Below are positions 37,945 through 52,900 of a DNA stretch of 64,000 nt, one piece after another (position 1 is the stretch's first letter; the number at the start of each line of letters is the position of its first letter). Location: positions 62,001-126,000 of the forward strand of contig JAYJMM010000033.1 of the NCBI GenBank assembly GCA_037349105.1. The letters are read 5' to 3'. The notes under the pieces are model-generated. The model did not search any database. It was not told where the DNA came from and saw nothing but the letters and a program-made list of their open reading frames with translations. This DNA is from Limnomonas spitsbergensis. Lineage: Eukaryota > Chlorophyta > Chlorophyceae > Chlamydomonadales. Made by a program: the position numbers and the translations under genes.

Positions 37945-40900
37945 ACCAGTGATTAATCAGCTGCAGACCAGTGATTAATCAGCTGCAGACCAGTGATTAA
38001 TCAGCTGCAGACCAGTGATTAATCAGCTGCAGACCAGTGATTAATCAGCTGCAGACCAGTGATTAATCAGCTGCAGACCAGTGATTAATCAGCTGCAGAC
38101 CAGTGATTAATCAGCTGCAGACCAGTGATTAATCAGCTGCAGACCAGTGATTAATCAGCTGCAGACCAGTGATTAATCAGCTGCAGACCAGTGATTAATC
38201 AGCTGCAGACCAGTGATTAATCAGCTGCAGACCAGTGATTAATCAGCTGCAGACCAGTGATTAATCAGCTGCAGACCAGTGATTAATCAGCTGCAGACCA
38301 GTGATTAATCAGCTGCAGACCAGTGATTAATCAGCTGCAGACCAGTGATTAATCAGCTGCAGACCAGTGATTAATCAGCTGCAGACCAGTGATTAATCAG
38401 CTGCAGACCAGTGATTAATCAGCTGCAGACCAGTGATTAATCAGCTGCAGACCAGTGATTAATCAGCTGCAGACCAGTGATTAATCAGCTGCAGACCAGT
38501 GATTAATCAGCTGCAGACCAGTGATTAATCAGCTGCAGACCAGTGATTAATCAGCTGCAGACCAGTGATTAATCAGCTGCAGACCAGTGATTAATCAGCT
38601 GCAGACCAGTGATTAATCAGCTGCAGACCAGTGATTAATCAGCTGCAGACCAGTGATTAATCAGCTGCAGACCAGTGATTAATCAGCTGCAGACCAGTGA
38701 TTAATCAGCTGCAGACCAGTGATTAATCAGCTGCAGACCAGTGATTAATCAGCTGCAGACCAGTGATTAATCAGCTGCAGACCAGTGATTAATCAGCTGC
38801 AGACCAGTGATTAATCAGCTGCAGACCAGTGATTAATCAGCTGCAGACCAGTGATTAATCAGCTGCAGACCAGTGATTAATCAGCTGCAGACCAGTGATT
38901 AATCAGCTGCAGACCAGTGATTAATCAGCTGCAGACCAGTGATTAATCAGCTGCAGACCAGTGATTAATCAGCTGCAGACCAGTGATTAATCAGCTGCAG
39001 ACCAGTGATTAATCAGCTGCAGACCAGTGATTAATCAGCTGCAGACCAGTGATTAATCAGCTGCAGACCAGTGATTAATCAGCTGCAGACCAGTGATTAA
39101 TCAGCTGCAGACCAGTGATTAATCAGCTGCAGACCAGTGATTAATCAGCTGCAGACCAGTGATTAATCAGCTGCAGACCAGTGATTAATCAGCTGCAGAC
39201 CAGTGATTAATCAGCTGCAGACCAGTGATTAATCAGCTGCAGACCAGTGATTAATCAGCTGCAGACCAGTGATTAATCAGCTGCAGACCAGTGATTAATC
39301 AGCTGCAGACCAGTGATTAATCAGCTGCAGACCAGTGATTAATCAGCTGCAGACCAGTGATTAATCAGCTGCAGACCAGTGATTAATCAGCTGCAGACCA
39401 GTGATTAATCAGCTGCAGACCAGTGATTAATCAGCTGCAGACCAGTGATTAATCAGCTGCAGACCAGTGATTAATCAGCTGCAGACCAGTGATTAATCAG
39501 CTGCAGACCAGTGATTAATCAGCTGCAGACCAGTGATTAATCAGCTGCAGACCAGTGATTAATCAGCTGCAGACCAGTGATTAATCAGCTGCAGACCAGT
39601 GATTAATCAGCTGCAGACCAGTGATTAATCAGCTGCAGACCAGTGATTAATCAGCTGCAGACCAGTGATTAATCAGCTGCAGACCAGTGATTAATCAGCT
39701 GCAGACCAGTGATTAATCAGCTGCAGACCAGTGATTAATCAGCTGCAGACCAGTGATTAATCAGCTGCAGACCAGTGATTAATCAGCTGCAGACCAGTGA
39801 TTAATCAGCTGCAGACCAGTGATTAATCAGCTGCAGACCAGTGATTAATCAGCTGCAGACCAGTGATTAATCAGCTGCAGACCAGTGATTAATCAGCTGC
39901 AGACCAGTGATTAATCAGCTGCAGACCAGTGATTAATCAGCTGCAGACCAGTGATTAATCAGCTGCAGACCAGTGATTAATCAGCTGCAGACCAGTGATT
40001 AATCAGCTGCAGACCAGTGATTAATCAGCTGCAGACCAGTGATTAATCAGCTGCAGACCAGTGATTAATCAGCTGCAGACCAGTGATTAATCAGCTGCAG
40101 ACCAGTGATTAATCAGCTGCAGACCAGTGATTAATCAGCTGCAGACCAGTGATTAATCAGCTGCAGACCAGTGATTAATCAGCTGCAGACCAGTGATTAA
40201 TCAGCTGCAGACCAGTGATTAATCAGCTGCAGACCAGTGATTAATCAGCTGCAGACCAGTGATTAATCAGCTGCAGACCAGTGATTAATCAGCTGCAGAC
40301 CAGTGATTAATCAGCTGCAGACCAGTGATTAATCAGCTGCAGACCAGTGATTAATCAGCTGCAGACCAGTGATTAATCAGCTGCAGACCAGTGATTAATC
40401 AGCTGCAGACCAGTGATTAATCAGCTGCAGACCAGTGATTAATCAGCTGCAGACCAGTGATTAATCAGCTGCAGACCAGTGATTAATCAGCTGCAGACCA
40501 GTGATTAATCAGCTGCAGACCAGTGATTAATCAGCTGCAGACCAGTGATTAATCAGCTGCAGACCAGTGATTAATCAGCTGCAGACCAGTGATTAATCAG
40601 CTGCAGACCAGTGATTAATCAGCTGCAGACCAGTGATTAATCAGCTGCAGACCAGTGATTAATCAGCTGCAGACCAGTGATTAATCAGCTGCAGACCAGT
40701 GATTAATCAGCTGCAGACCAGTGATTAATCAGCTGCAGACCAGTGATTAATCAGCTGCAGACCAGTGATTAATCAGCTGCAGACCAGTGATTAATCAGCT
40801 GCAGACCAGTGATTAATCAGCTGCAGACCAGTGATTAATCAGCTGCAGACCAGTGATTAATCAGCTGCAGACCAGTGATTAATCAGCTGCAGACCAGTGA

Positions 40901-43900
40901 TTAATCAGCTGCAGACCAGTGATTAATCAGCTGCAGACCAGTGATTAATCAGCTGCAGACCAGTGATTAATCAGCTGCAGACCAGTGATTAATCAGCTGC
41001 AGACCAGTGATTAATCAGCTGCAGACCAGTGATTAATCAGCTGCAGACCAGTGATTAATCAGCTGCAGACCAGTGATTAATCAGCTGCAGACCAGTGATT
41101 AATCAGCTGCAGACCAGTGATTAATCAGCTGCAGACCAGTGATTAATCAGCTGCAGACCAGTGATTAATCAGCTGCAGACCAGTGATTAATCAGCTGCAG
41201 ACCAGTGATTAATCAGCTGCAGACCAGTGATTAATCAGCTGCAGACCAGTGATTAATCAGCTGCAGACCAGTGATTAATCAGCTGCAGACCAGTGATTAA
41301 TCAGCTGCAGACCAGTGATTAATCAGCTGCAGACCAGTGATTAATCAGCTGCAGACCAGTGATTAATCAGCTGCAGACCAGTGATTAATCAGCTGCAGAC
41401 CAGTGATTAATCAGCTGCAGACCAGTGATTAATCAGCTGCAGACCAGTGATTAATCAGCTGCAGACCAGTGATTAATCAGCTGCAGACCAGTGATTAATC
41501 AGCTGCAGACCAGTGATTAATCAGCTGCAGACCAGTGATTAATCAGCTGCAGACCAGTGATTAATCAGCTGCAGACCAGTGATTAATCAGCTGCAGACCA
41601 GTGATTAATCAGCTGCAGACCAGTGATTAATCAGCTGCAGACCAGTGATTAATCAGCTGCAGACCAGTGATTAATCAGCTGCAGACCAGTGATTAATCAG
41701 CTGCAGACCAGTGATTAATCAGCTGCAGACCAGTGATTAATCAGCTGCAGACCAGTGATTAATCAGCTGCAGACCAGTGATTAATCAGCTGCAGACCAGT
41801 GATTAATCAGCTGCAGACCAGTGATTAATCAGCTGCAGACCAGTGATTAATCAGCTGCAGACCAGTGATTAATCAGCTGCAGACCAGTGATTAATCAGCT
41901 GCAGACCAGTGATTAATCAGCTGCAGACCAGTGATTAATCAGCTGCAGACCAGTGATTAATCAGCTGCAGACCAGTGATTAATCAGCTGCAGACCAGTGA
42001 TTAATCAGCTGCAGACCAGTGATTAATCAGCTGCAGACCAGTGATTAATCAGCTGCAGACCAGTGATTAATCAGCTGCAGACCAGTGATTAATCAGCTGC
42101 AGACCAGTGATTAATCAGCTGCAGACCAGTGATTAATCAGCTGCAGACCAGTGATTAATCAGCTGCAGACCAGTGATTAATCAGCTGCAGACCAGTGATT
42201 AATCAGCTGCAGACCAGTGATTAATCAGCTGCAGACCAGTGATTAATCAGCTGCAGACCAGTGATTAATCAGCTGCAGACCAGTGATTAATCAGCTGCAG
42301 ACCAGTGATTAATCAGCTGCAGACCAGTGATTAATCAGCTGCAGACCAGTGATTAATCAGCTGCAGACCAGTGATTAATCAGCTGCAGACCAGTGATTAA
42401 TCAGCTGCAGACCAGTGATTAATCAGCTGCAGACCAGTGATTAATCAGCTGCAGACCAGTGATTAATCAGCTGCAGACCAGTGATTAATCAGCTGCAGAC
42501 CAGTGATTAATCAGCTGCAGACCAGTGATTAATCAGCTGCAGACCAGTGATTAATCAGCTGCAGACCAGTGATTAATCAGCTGCAGACCAGTGATTAATC
42601 AGCTGCAGACCAGTGATTAATCAGCTGCAGACCAGTGATTAATCAGCTGCAGACCAGTGATTAATCAGCTGCAGACCAGTGATTAATCAGCTGCAGACCA
42701 GTGATTAATCAGCTGCAGACCAGTGATTAATCAGCTGCAGACCAGTGATTAATCAGCTGCAGACCAGTGATTAATCAGCTGCAGACCAGTGATTAATCAG
42801 CTGCAGACCAGTGATTAATCAGCTGCAGACCAGTGATTAATCAGCTGCAGACCAGTGATTAATCAGCTGCAGACCAGTGATTAATCAGCTGCAGACCAGT
42901 GATTAATCAGCTGCAGACCAGTGATTAATCAGCTGCAGACCAGTGATTAATCAGCTGCAGACCAGTGATTAATCAGCTGCAGACCAGTGATTAATCAGCT
43001 GCAGACCAGTGATTAATCAGCTGCAGACCAGTGATTAATCAGCTGCAGACCAGTGATTAATCAGCTGCAGACCAGTGATTAATCAGCTGCAGACCAGTGA
43101 TTAATCAGCTGCAGACCAGTGATTAATCAGCTGCAGACCAGTGATTAATCAGCTGCAGACCAGTGATTAATCAGCTGCAGACCAGTGATTAATCAGCTGC
43201 AGACCAGTGATTAATCAGCTGCAGACCAGTGATTAATCAGCTGCAGACCAGTGATTAATCAGCTGCAGACCAGTGATTAATCAGCTGCAGACCAGTGATT
43301 AATCAGCTGCAGACCAGTGATTAATCAGCTGCAGACCAGTGATTAATCAGCTGCAGACCAGTGATTAATCAGCTGCAGACCAGTGATTAATCAGCTGCAG
43401 ACCAGTGATTAATCAGCTGCAGACCAGTGATTAATCAGCTGCAGACCAGTGATTAATCAGCTGCAGACCAGTGATTAATCAGCTGCAGACCAGTGATTAA
43501 TCAGCTGCAGACCAGTGATTAATCAGCTGCAGACCAGTGATTAATCAGCTGCAGACCAGTGATTAATCAGCTGCAGACCAGTGATTAATCAGCTGCAGAC
43601 CAGTGATTAATCAGCTGCAGACCAGTGATTAATCAGCTGCAGACCAGTGATTAATCAGCTGCAGACCAGTGATTAATCAGCTGCAGACCAGTGATTAATC
43701 AGCTGCAGACCAGTGATTAATCAGCTGCAGACCAGTGATTAATCAGCTGCAGACCAGTGATTAATCAGCTGCAGACCAGTGATTAATCAGCTGCAGACCA
43801 GTGATTAATCAGCTGCAGACCAGTGATTAATCAGCTGCAGACCAGTGATTAATCAGCTGCAGACCAGTGATTAATCAGCTGCAGACCAGTGATTAATCAG

Positions 43901-46900
43901 CTGCAGACCAGTGATTAATCAGCTGCAGACCAGTGATTAATCAGCTGCAGACCAGTGATTAATCAGCTGCAGACCAGTGATTAATCAGCTGCAGACCAGT
44001 GATTAATCAGCTGCAGACCAGTGATTAATCAGCTGCAGACCAGTGATTAATCAGCTGCAGACCAGTGATTAATCAGCTGCAGACCAGTGATTAATCAGCT
44101 GCAGACCAGTGATTAATCAGCTGCAGACCAGTGATTAATCAGCTGCAGACCAGTGATTAATCAGCTGCAGACCAGTGATTAATCAGCTGCAGACCAGTGA
44201 TTAATCAGCTGCAGACCAGTGATTAATCAGCTGCAGACCAGTGATTAATCAGCTGCAGACCAGTGATTAATCAGCTGCAGACCAGTGATTAATCAGCTGC
44301 AGACCAGTGATTAATCAGCTGCAGACCAGTGATTAATCAGCTGCAGACCAGTGATTAATCAGCTGCAGACCAGTGATTAATCAGCTGCAGACCAGTGATT
44401 AATCAGCTGCAGACCAGTGATTAATCAGCTGCAGACCAGTGATTAATCAGCTGCAGACCAGTGATTAATCAGCTGCAGACCAGTGATTAATCAGCTGCAG
44501 ACCAGTGATTAATCAGCTGCAGACCAGTGATTAATCAGCTGCAGACCAGTGATTAATCAGCTGCAGACCAGTGATTAATCAGCTGCAGACCAGTGATTAA
44601 TCAGCTGCAGACCAGTGATTAATCAGCTGCAGACCAGTGATTAATCAGCTGCAGACCAGTGATTAATCAGCTGCAGACCAGTGATTAATCAGCTGCAGAC
44701 CAGTGATTAATCAGCTGCAGACCAGTGATTAATCAGCTGCAGACCAGTGATTAATCAGCTGCAGACCAGTGATTAATCAGCTGCAGACCAGTGATTAATC
44801 AGCTGCAGACCAGTGATTAATCAGCTGCAGACCAGTGATTAATCAGCTGCAGACCAGTGATTAATCAGCTGCAGACCAGTGATTAATCAGCTGCAGACCA
44901 GTGATTAATCAGCTGCAGACCAGTGATTAATCAGCTGCAGACCAGTGATTAATCAGCTGCAGACCAGTGATTAATCAGCTGCAGACCAGTGATTAATCAG
45001 CTGCAGACCAGTGATTAATCAGCTGCAGACCAGTGATTAATCAGCTGCAGACCAGTGATTAATCAGCTGCAGACCAGTGATTAATCAGCTGCAGACCAGT
45101 GATTAATCAGCTGCAGACCAGTGATTAATCAGCTGCAGACCAGTGATTAATCAGCTGCAGACCAGTGATTAATCAGCTGCAGACCAGTGATTAATCAGCT
45201 GCAGACCAGTGATTAATCAGCTGCAGACCAGTGATTAATCAGCTGCAGACCAGTGATTAATCAGCTGCAGACCAGTGATTAATCAGCTGCAGACCAGTGA
45301 TTAATCAGCTGCAGACCAGTGATTAATCAGCTGCAGACCAGTGATTAATCAGCTGCAGACCAGTGATTAATCAGCTGCAGACCAGTGATTAATCAGCTGC
45401 AGACCAGTGATTAATCAGCTGCAGACCAGTGATTAATCAGCTGCAGACCAGTGATTAATCAGCTGCAGACCAGTGATTAATCAGCTGCAGACCAGTGATT
45501 AATCAGCTGCAGACCAGTGATTAATCAGCTGCAGACCAGTGATTAATCAGCTGCAGACCAGTGATTAATCAGCTGCAGACCAGTGATTAATCAGCTGCAG
45601 ACCAGTGATTAATCAGCTGCAGACCAGTGATTAATCAGCTGCAGACCAGTGATTAATCAGCTGCAGACCAGTGATTAATCAGCTGCAGACCAGTGATTAA
45701 TCAGCTGCAGACCAGTGATTAATCAGCTGCAGACCAGTGATTAATCAGCTGCAGACCAGTGATTAATCAGCTGCAGACCAGTGATTAATCAGCTGCAGAC
45801 CAGTGATTAATCAGCTGCAGACCAGTGATTAATCAGCTGCAGACCAGTGATTAATCAGCTGCAGACCAGTGATTAATCAGCTGCAGACCAGTGATTAATC
45901 AGCTGCAGACCAGTGATTAATCAGCTGCAGACCAGTGATTAATCAGCTGCAGACCAGTGATTAATCAGCTGCAGACCAGTGATTAATCAGCTGCAGACCA
46001 GTGATTAATCAGCTGCAGACCAGTGATTAATCAGCTGCAGACCAGTGATTAATCAGCTGCAGACCAGTGATTAATCAGCTGCAGACCAGTGATTAATCAG
46101 CTGCAGACCAGTGATTAATCAGCTGCAGACCAGTGATTAATCAGCTGCAGACCAGTGATTAATCAGCTGCAGACCAGTGATTAATCAGCTGCAGACCAGT
46201 GATTAATCAGCTGCAGACCAGTGATTAATCAGCTGCAGACCAGTGATTAATCAGCTGCAGACCAGTGATTAATCAGCTGCAGACCAGTGATTAATCAGCT
46301 GCAGACCAGTGATTAATCAGCTGCAGACCAGTGATTAATCAGCTGCAGACCAGTGATTAATCAGCTGCAGACCAGTGATTAATCAGCTGCAGACCAGTGA
46401 TTAATCAGCTGCAGACCAGTGATTAATCAGCTGCAGACCAGTGATTAATCAGCTGCAGACCAGTGATTAATCAGCTGCAGACCAGTGATTAATCAGCTGC
46501 AGACCAGTGATTAATCAGCTGCAGACCAGTGATTAATCAGCTGCAGACCAGTGATTAATCAGCTGCAGACCAGTGATTAATCAGCTGCAGACCAGTGATT
46601 AATCAGCTGCAGACCAGTGATTAATCAGCTGCAGACCAGTGATTAATCAGCTGCAGACCAGTGATTAATCAGCTGCAGACCAGTGATTAATCAGCTGCAG
46701 ACCAGTGATTAATCAGCTGCAGACCAGTGATTAATCAGCTGCAGACCAGTGATTAATCAGCTGCAGACCAGTGATTAATCAGCTGCAGACCAGTGATTAA
46801 TCAGCTGCAGACCAGTGATTAATCAGCTGCAGACCAGTGATTAATCAGCTGCAGACCAGTGATTAATCAGCTGCAGACCAGTGATTAATCAGCTGCAGAC

Positions 46901-49900
46901 CAGTGATTAATCAGCTGCAGACCAGTGATTAATCAGCTGCAGACCAGTGATTAATCAGCTGCAGACCAGTGATTAATCAGCTGCAGACCAGTGATTAATC
47001 AGCTGCAGACCAGTGATTAATCAGCTGCAGACCAGTGATTAATCAGCTGCAGACCAGTGATTAATCAGCTGCAGACCAGTGATTAATCAGCTGCAGACCA
47101 GTGATTAATCAGCTGCAGACCAGTGATTAATCAGCTGCAGACCAGTGATTAATCAGCTGCAGACCAGTGATTAATCAGCTGCAGACCAGTGATTAATCAG
47201 CTGCAGACCAGTGATTAATCAGCTGCAGACCAGTGATTAATCAGCTGCAGACCAGTGATTAATCAGCTGCAGACCAGTGATTAATCAGCTGCAGACCAGT
47301 GATTAATCAGCTGCAGACCAGTGATTAATCAGCTGCAGACCAGTGATTAATCAGCTGCAGACCAGTGATTAATCAGCTGCAGACCAGTGATTAATCAGCT
47401 GCAGACCAGTGATTAATCAGCTGCAGACCAGTGATTAATCAGCTGCAGACCAGTGATTAATCAGCTGCAGACCAGTGATTAATCAGCTGCAGACCAGTGA
47501 TTAATCAGCTGCAGACCAGTGATTAATCAGCTGCAGACCAGTGATTAATCAGCTGCAGACCAGTGATTAATCAGCTGCAGACCAGTGATTAATCAGCTGC
47601 AGACCAGTGATTAATCAGCTGCAGACCAGTGATTAATCAGCTGCAGACCAGTGATTAATCAGCTGCAGACCAGTGATTAATCAGCTGCAGACCAGTGATT
47701 AATCAGCTGCAGACCAGTGATTAATCAGCTGCAGACCAGTGATTAATCAGCTGCAGACCAGTGATTAATCAGCTGCAGACCAGTGATTAATCAGCTGCAG
47801 ACCAGTGATTAATCAGCTGCAGACCAGTGATTAATCAGCTGCAGACCAGTGATTAATCAGCTGCAGACCAGTGATTAATCAGCTGCAGACCAGTGATTAA
47901 TCAGCTGCAGACCAGTGATTAATCAGCTGCAGACCAGTGATTAATCAGCTGCAGACCAGTGATTAATCAGCTGCAGACCAGTGATTAATCAGCTGCAGAC
48001 CAGTGATTAATCAGCTGCAGACCAGTGATTAATCAGCTGCAGACCAGTGATTAATCAGCTGCAGACCAGTGATTAATCAGCTGCAGACCAGTGATTAATC
48101 AGCTGCAGACCAGTGATTAATCAGCTGCAGACCAGTGATTAATCAGCTGCAGACCAGTGATTAATCAGCTGCAGACCAGTGATTAATCAGCTGCAGACCA
48201 GTGATTAATCAGCTGCAGACCAGTGATTAATCAGCTGCAGACCAGTGATTAATCAGCTGCAGACCAGTGATTAATCAGCTGCAGACCAGTGATTAATCAG
48301 CTGCAGACCAGTGATTAATCAGCTGCAGACCAGTGATTAATCAGCTGCAGACCAGTGATTAATCAGCTGCAGACCAGTGATTAATCAGCTGCAGACCAGT
48401 GATTAATCAGCTGCAGACCAGTGATTAATCAGCTGCAGACCAGTGATTAATCAGCTGCAGACCAGTGATTAATCAGCTGCAGACCAGTGATTAATCAGCT
48501 GCAGACCAGTGATTAATCAGCTGCAGACCAGTGATTAATCAGCTGCAGACCAGTGATTAATCAGCTGCAGACCAGTGATTAATCAGCTGCAGACCAGTGA
48601 TTAATCAGCTGCAGACCAGTGATTAATCAGCTGCAGACCAGTGATTAATCAGCTGCAGACCAGTGATTAATCAGCTGCAGACCAGTGATTAATCAGCTGC
48701 AGACCAGTGATTAATCAGCTGCAGACCAGTGATTAATCAGCTGCAGACCAGTGATTAATCAGCTGCAGACCAGTGATTAATCAGCTGCAGACCAGTGATT
48801 AATCAGCTGCAGACCAGTGATTAATCAGCTGCAGACCAGTGATTAATCAGCTGCAGACCAGTGATTAATCAGCTGCAGACCAGTGATTAATCAGCTGCAG
48901 ACCAGTGATTAATCAGCTGCAGACCAGTGATTAATCAGCTGCAGACCAGTGATTAATCAGCTGCAGACCAGTGATTAATCAGCTGCAGACCAGTGATTAA
49001 TCAGCTGCAGACCAGTGATTAATCAGCTGCAGACCAGTGATTAATCAGCTGCAGACCAGTGATTAATCAGCTGCAGACCAGTGATTAATCAGCTGCAGAC
49101 CAGTGATTAATCAGCTGCAGACCAGTGATTAATCAGCTGCAGACCAGTGATTAATCAGCTGCAGACCAGTGATTAATCAGCTGCAGACCAGTGATTAATC
49201 AGCTGCAGACCAGTGATTAATCAGCTGCAGACCAGTGATTAATCAGCTGCAGACCAGTGATTAATCAGCTGCAGACCAGTGATTAATCAGCTGCAGACCA
49301 GTGATTAATCAGCTGCAGACCAGTGATTAATCAGCTGCAGACCAGTGATTAATCAGCTGCAGACCAGTGATTAATCAGCTGCAGACCAGTGATTAATCAG
49401 CTGCAGACCAGTGATTAATCAGCTGCAGACCAGTGATTAATCAGCTGCAGACCAGTGATTAATCAGCTGCAGACCAGTGATTAATCAGCTGCAGACCAGT
49501 GATTAATCAGCTGCAGACCAGTGATTAATCAGCTGCAGACCAGTGATTAATCAGCTGCAGACCAGTGATTAATCAGCTGCAGACCAGTGATTAATCAGCT
49601 GCAGACCAGTGATTAATCAGCTGCAGACCAGTGATTAATCAGCTGCAGACCAGTGATTAATCAGCTGCAGACCAGTGATTAATCAGCTGCAGACCAGTGA
49701 TTAATCAGCTGCAGACCAGTGATTAATCAGCTGCAGACCAGTGATTAATCAGCTGCAGACCAGTGATTAATCAGCTGCAGACCAGTGATTAATCAGCTGC
49801 AGACCAGTGATTAATCAGCTGCAGACCAGTGATTAATCAGCTGCAGACCAGTGATTAATCAGCTGCAGACCAGTGATTAATCAGCTGCAGACCAGTGATT

Positions 49901-52900
49901 AATCAGCTGCAGACCAGTGATTAATCAGCTGCAGACCAGTGATTAATCAGCTGCAGACCAGTGATTAATCAGCTGCAGACCAGTGATTAATCAGCTGCAG
50001 ACCAGTGATTAATCAGCTGCAGACCAGTGATTAATCAGCTGCAGACCAGTGATTAATCAGCTGCAGACCAGTGATTAATCAGCTGCAGACCAGTGATTAA
50101 TCAGCTGCAGACCAGTGATTAATCAGCTGCAGACCAGTGATTAATCAGCTGCAGACCAGTGATTAATCAGCTGCAGACCAGTGATTAATCAGCTGCAGAC
50201 CAGTGATTAATCAGCTGCAGACCAGTGATTAATCAGCTGCAGACCAGTGATTAATCAGCTGCAGACCAGTGATTAATCAGCTGCAGACCAGTGATTAATC
50301 AGCTGCAGACCAGTGATTAATCAGCTGCAGACCAGTGATTAATCAGCTGCAGACCAGTGATTAATCAGCTGCAGACCAGTGATTAATCAGCTGCAGACCA
50401 GTGATTAATCAGCTGCAGACCAGTGATTAATCAGCTGCAGACCAGTGATTAATCAGCTGCAGACCAGTGATTAATCAGCTGCAGACCAGTGATTAATCAG
50501 CTGCAGACCAGTGATTAATCAGCTGCAGACCAGTGATTAATCAGCTGCAGACCAGTGATTAATCAGCTGCAGACCAGTGATTAATCAGCTGCAGACCAGT
50601 GATTAATCAGCTGCAGACCAGTGATTAATCAGCTGCAGACCAGTGATTAATCAGCTGCAGACCAGTGATTAATCAGCTGCAGACCAGTGATTAATCAGCT
50701 GCAGACCAGTGATTAATCAGCTGCAGACCAGTGATTAATCAGCTGCAGACCAGTGATTAATCAGCTGCAGACCAGTGATTAATCAGCTGCAGACCAGTGA
50801 TTAATCAGCTGCAGACCAGTGATTAATCAGCTGCAGACCAGTGATTAATCAGCTGCAGACCAGTGATTAATCAGCTGCAGACCAGTGATTAATCAGCTGC
50901 AGACCAGTGATTAATCAGCTGCAGACCAGTGATTAATCAGCTGCAGACCAGTGATTAATCAGCTGCAGACCAGTGATTAATCAGCTGCAGACCAGTGATT
51001 AATCAGCTGCAGACCAGTGATTAATCAGCTGCAGACCAGTGATTAATCAGCTGCAGACCAGTGATTAATCAGCTGCAGACCAGTGATTAATCAGCTGCAG
51101 ACCAGTGATTAATCAGCTGCAGACCAGTGATTAATCAGCTGCAGACCAGTGATTAATCAGCTGCAGACCAGTGATTAATCAGCTGCAGACCAGTGATTAA
51201 TCAGCTGCAGACCAGTGATTAATCAGCTGCAGACCAGTGATTAATCAGCTGCAGACCAGTGATTAATCAGCTGCAGACCAGTGATTAATCAGCTGCAGAC
51301 CAGTGATTAATCAGCTGCAGACCAGTGATTAATCAGCTGCAGACCAGTGATTAATCAGCTGCAGACCAGTGATTAATCAGCTGCAGACCAGTGATTAATC
51401 AGCTGCAGACCAGTGATTAATCAGCTGCAGACCAGTGATTAATCAGCTGCAGACCAGTGATTAATCAGCTGCAGACCAGTGATTAATCAGCTGCAGACCA
51501 GTGATTAATCAGCTGCAGACCAGTGATTAATCAGCTGCAGACCAGTGATTAATCAGCTGCAGACCAGTGATTAATCAGCTGCAGACCAGTGATTAATCAG
51601 CTGCAGACCAGTGATTAATCAGCTGCAGACCAGTGATTAATCAGCTGCAGACCAGTGATTAATCAGCTGCAGACCAGTGATTAATCAGCTGCAGACCAGT
51701 GATTAATCAGCTGCAGACCAGTGATTAATCAGCTGCAGACCAGTGATTAATCAGCTGCAGACCAGTGATTAATCAGCTGCAGACCAGTGATTAATCAGCT
51801 GCAGACCAGTGATTAATCAGCTGCAGACCAGTGATTAATCAGCTGCAGACCAGTGATTAATCAGCTGCAGACCAGTGATTAATCAGCTGCAGACCAGTGA
51901 TTAATCAGCTGCAGACCAGTGATTAATCAGCTGCAGACCAGTGATTAATCAGCTGCAGACCAGTGATTAATCAGCTGCAGACCAGTGATTAATCAGCTGC
52001 AGACCAGTGATTAATCAGCTGCAGACCAGTGATTAATCAGCTGCAGACCAGTGATTAATCAGCTGCAGACCAGTGATTAATCAGCTGCAGACCAGTGATT
52101 AATCAGCTGCAGACCAGTGATTAATCAGCTGCAGACCAGTGATTAATCAGCTGCAGACCAGTGATTAATCAGCTGCAGACCAGTGATTAATCAGCTGCAG
52201 ACCAGTGATTAATCAGCTGCAGACCAGTGATTAATCAGCTGCAGACCAGTGATTAATCAGCTGCAGACCAGTGATTAATCAGCTGCAGACCAGTGATTAA
52301 TCAGCTGCAGACCAGTGATTAATCAGCTGCAGACCAGTGATTAATCAGCTGCAGACCAGTGATTAATCAGCTGCAGACCAGTGATTAATCAGCTGCAGAC
52401 CAGTGATTAATCAGCTGCAGACCAGTGATTAATCAGCTGCAGACCAGTGATTAATCAGCTGCAGACCAGTGATTAATCAGCTGCAGACCAGTGATTAATC
52501 AGCTGCAGACCAGTGATTAATCAGCTGCAGACCAGTGATTAATCAGCTGCAGACCAGTGATTAATCAGCTGCAGACCAGTGATTAATCAGCTGCAGACCA
52601 GTGATTAATCAGCTGCAGACCAGTGATTAATCAGCTGCAGACCAGTGATTAATCAGCTGCAGACCAGTGATTAATCAGCTGCAGACCAGTGATTAATCAG
52701 CTGCAGACCAGTGATTAATCAGCTGCAGACCAGTGATTAATCAGCTGCAGACCAGTGATTAATCAGCTGCAGACCAGTGATTAATCAGCTGCAGACCAGT
52801 GATTAATCAGCTGCAGACCAGTGATTAATCAGCTGCAGACCAGTGATTAATCAGCTGCAGACCAGTGATTAATCAGCTGCAGACCAGTGATTAATCAGCT

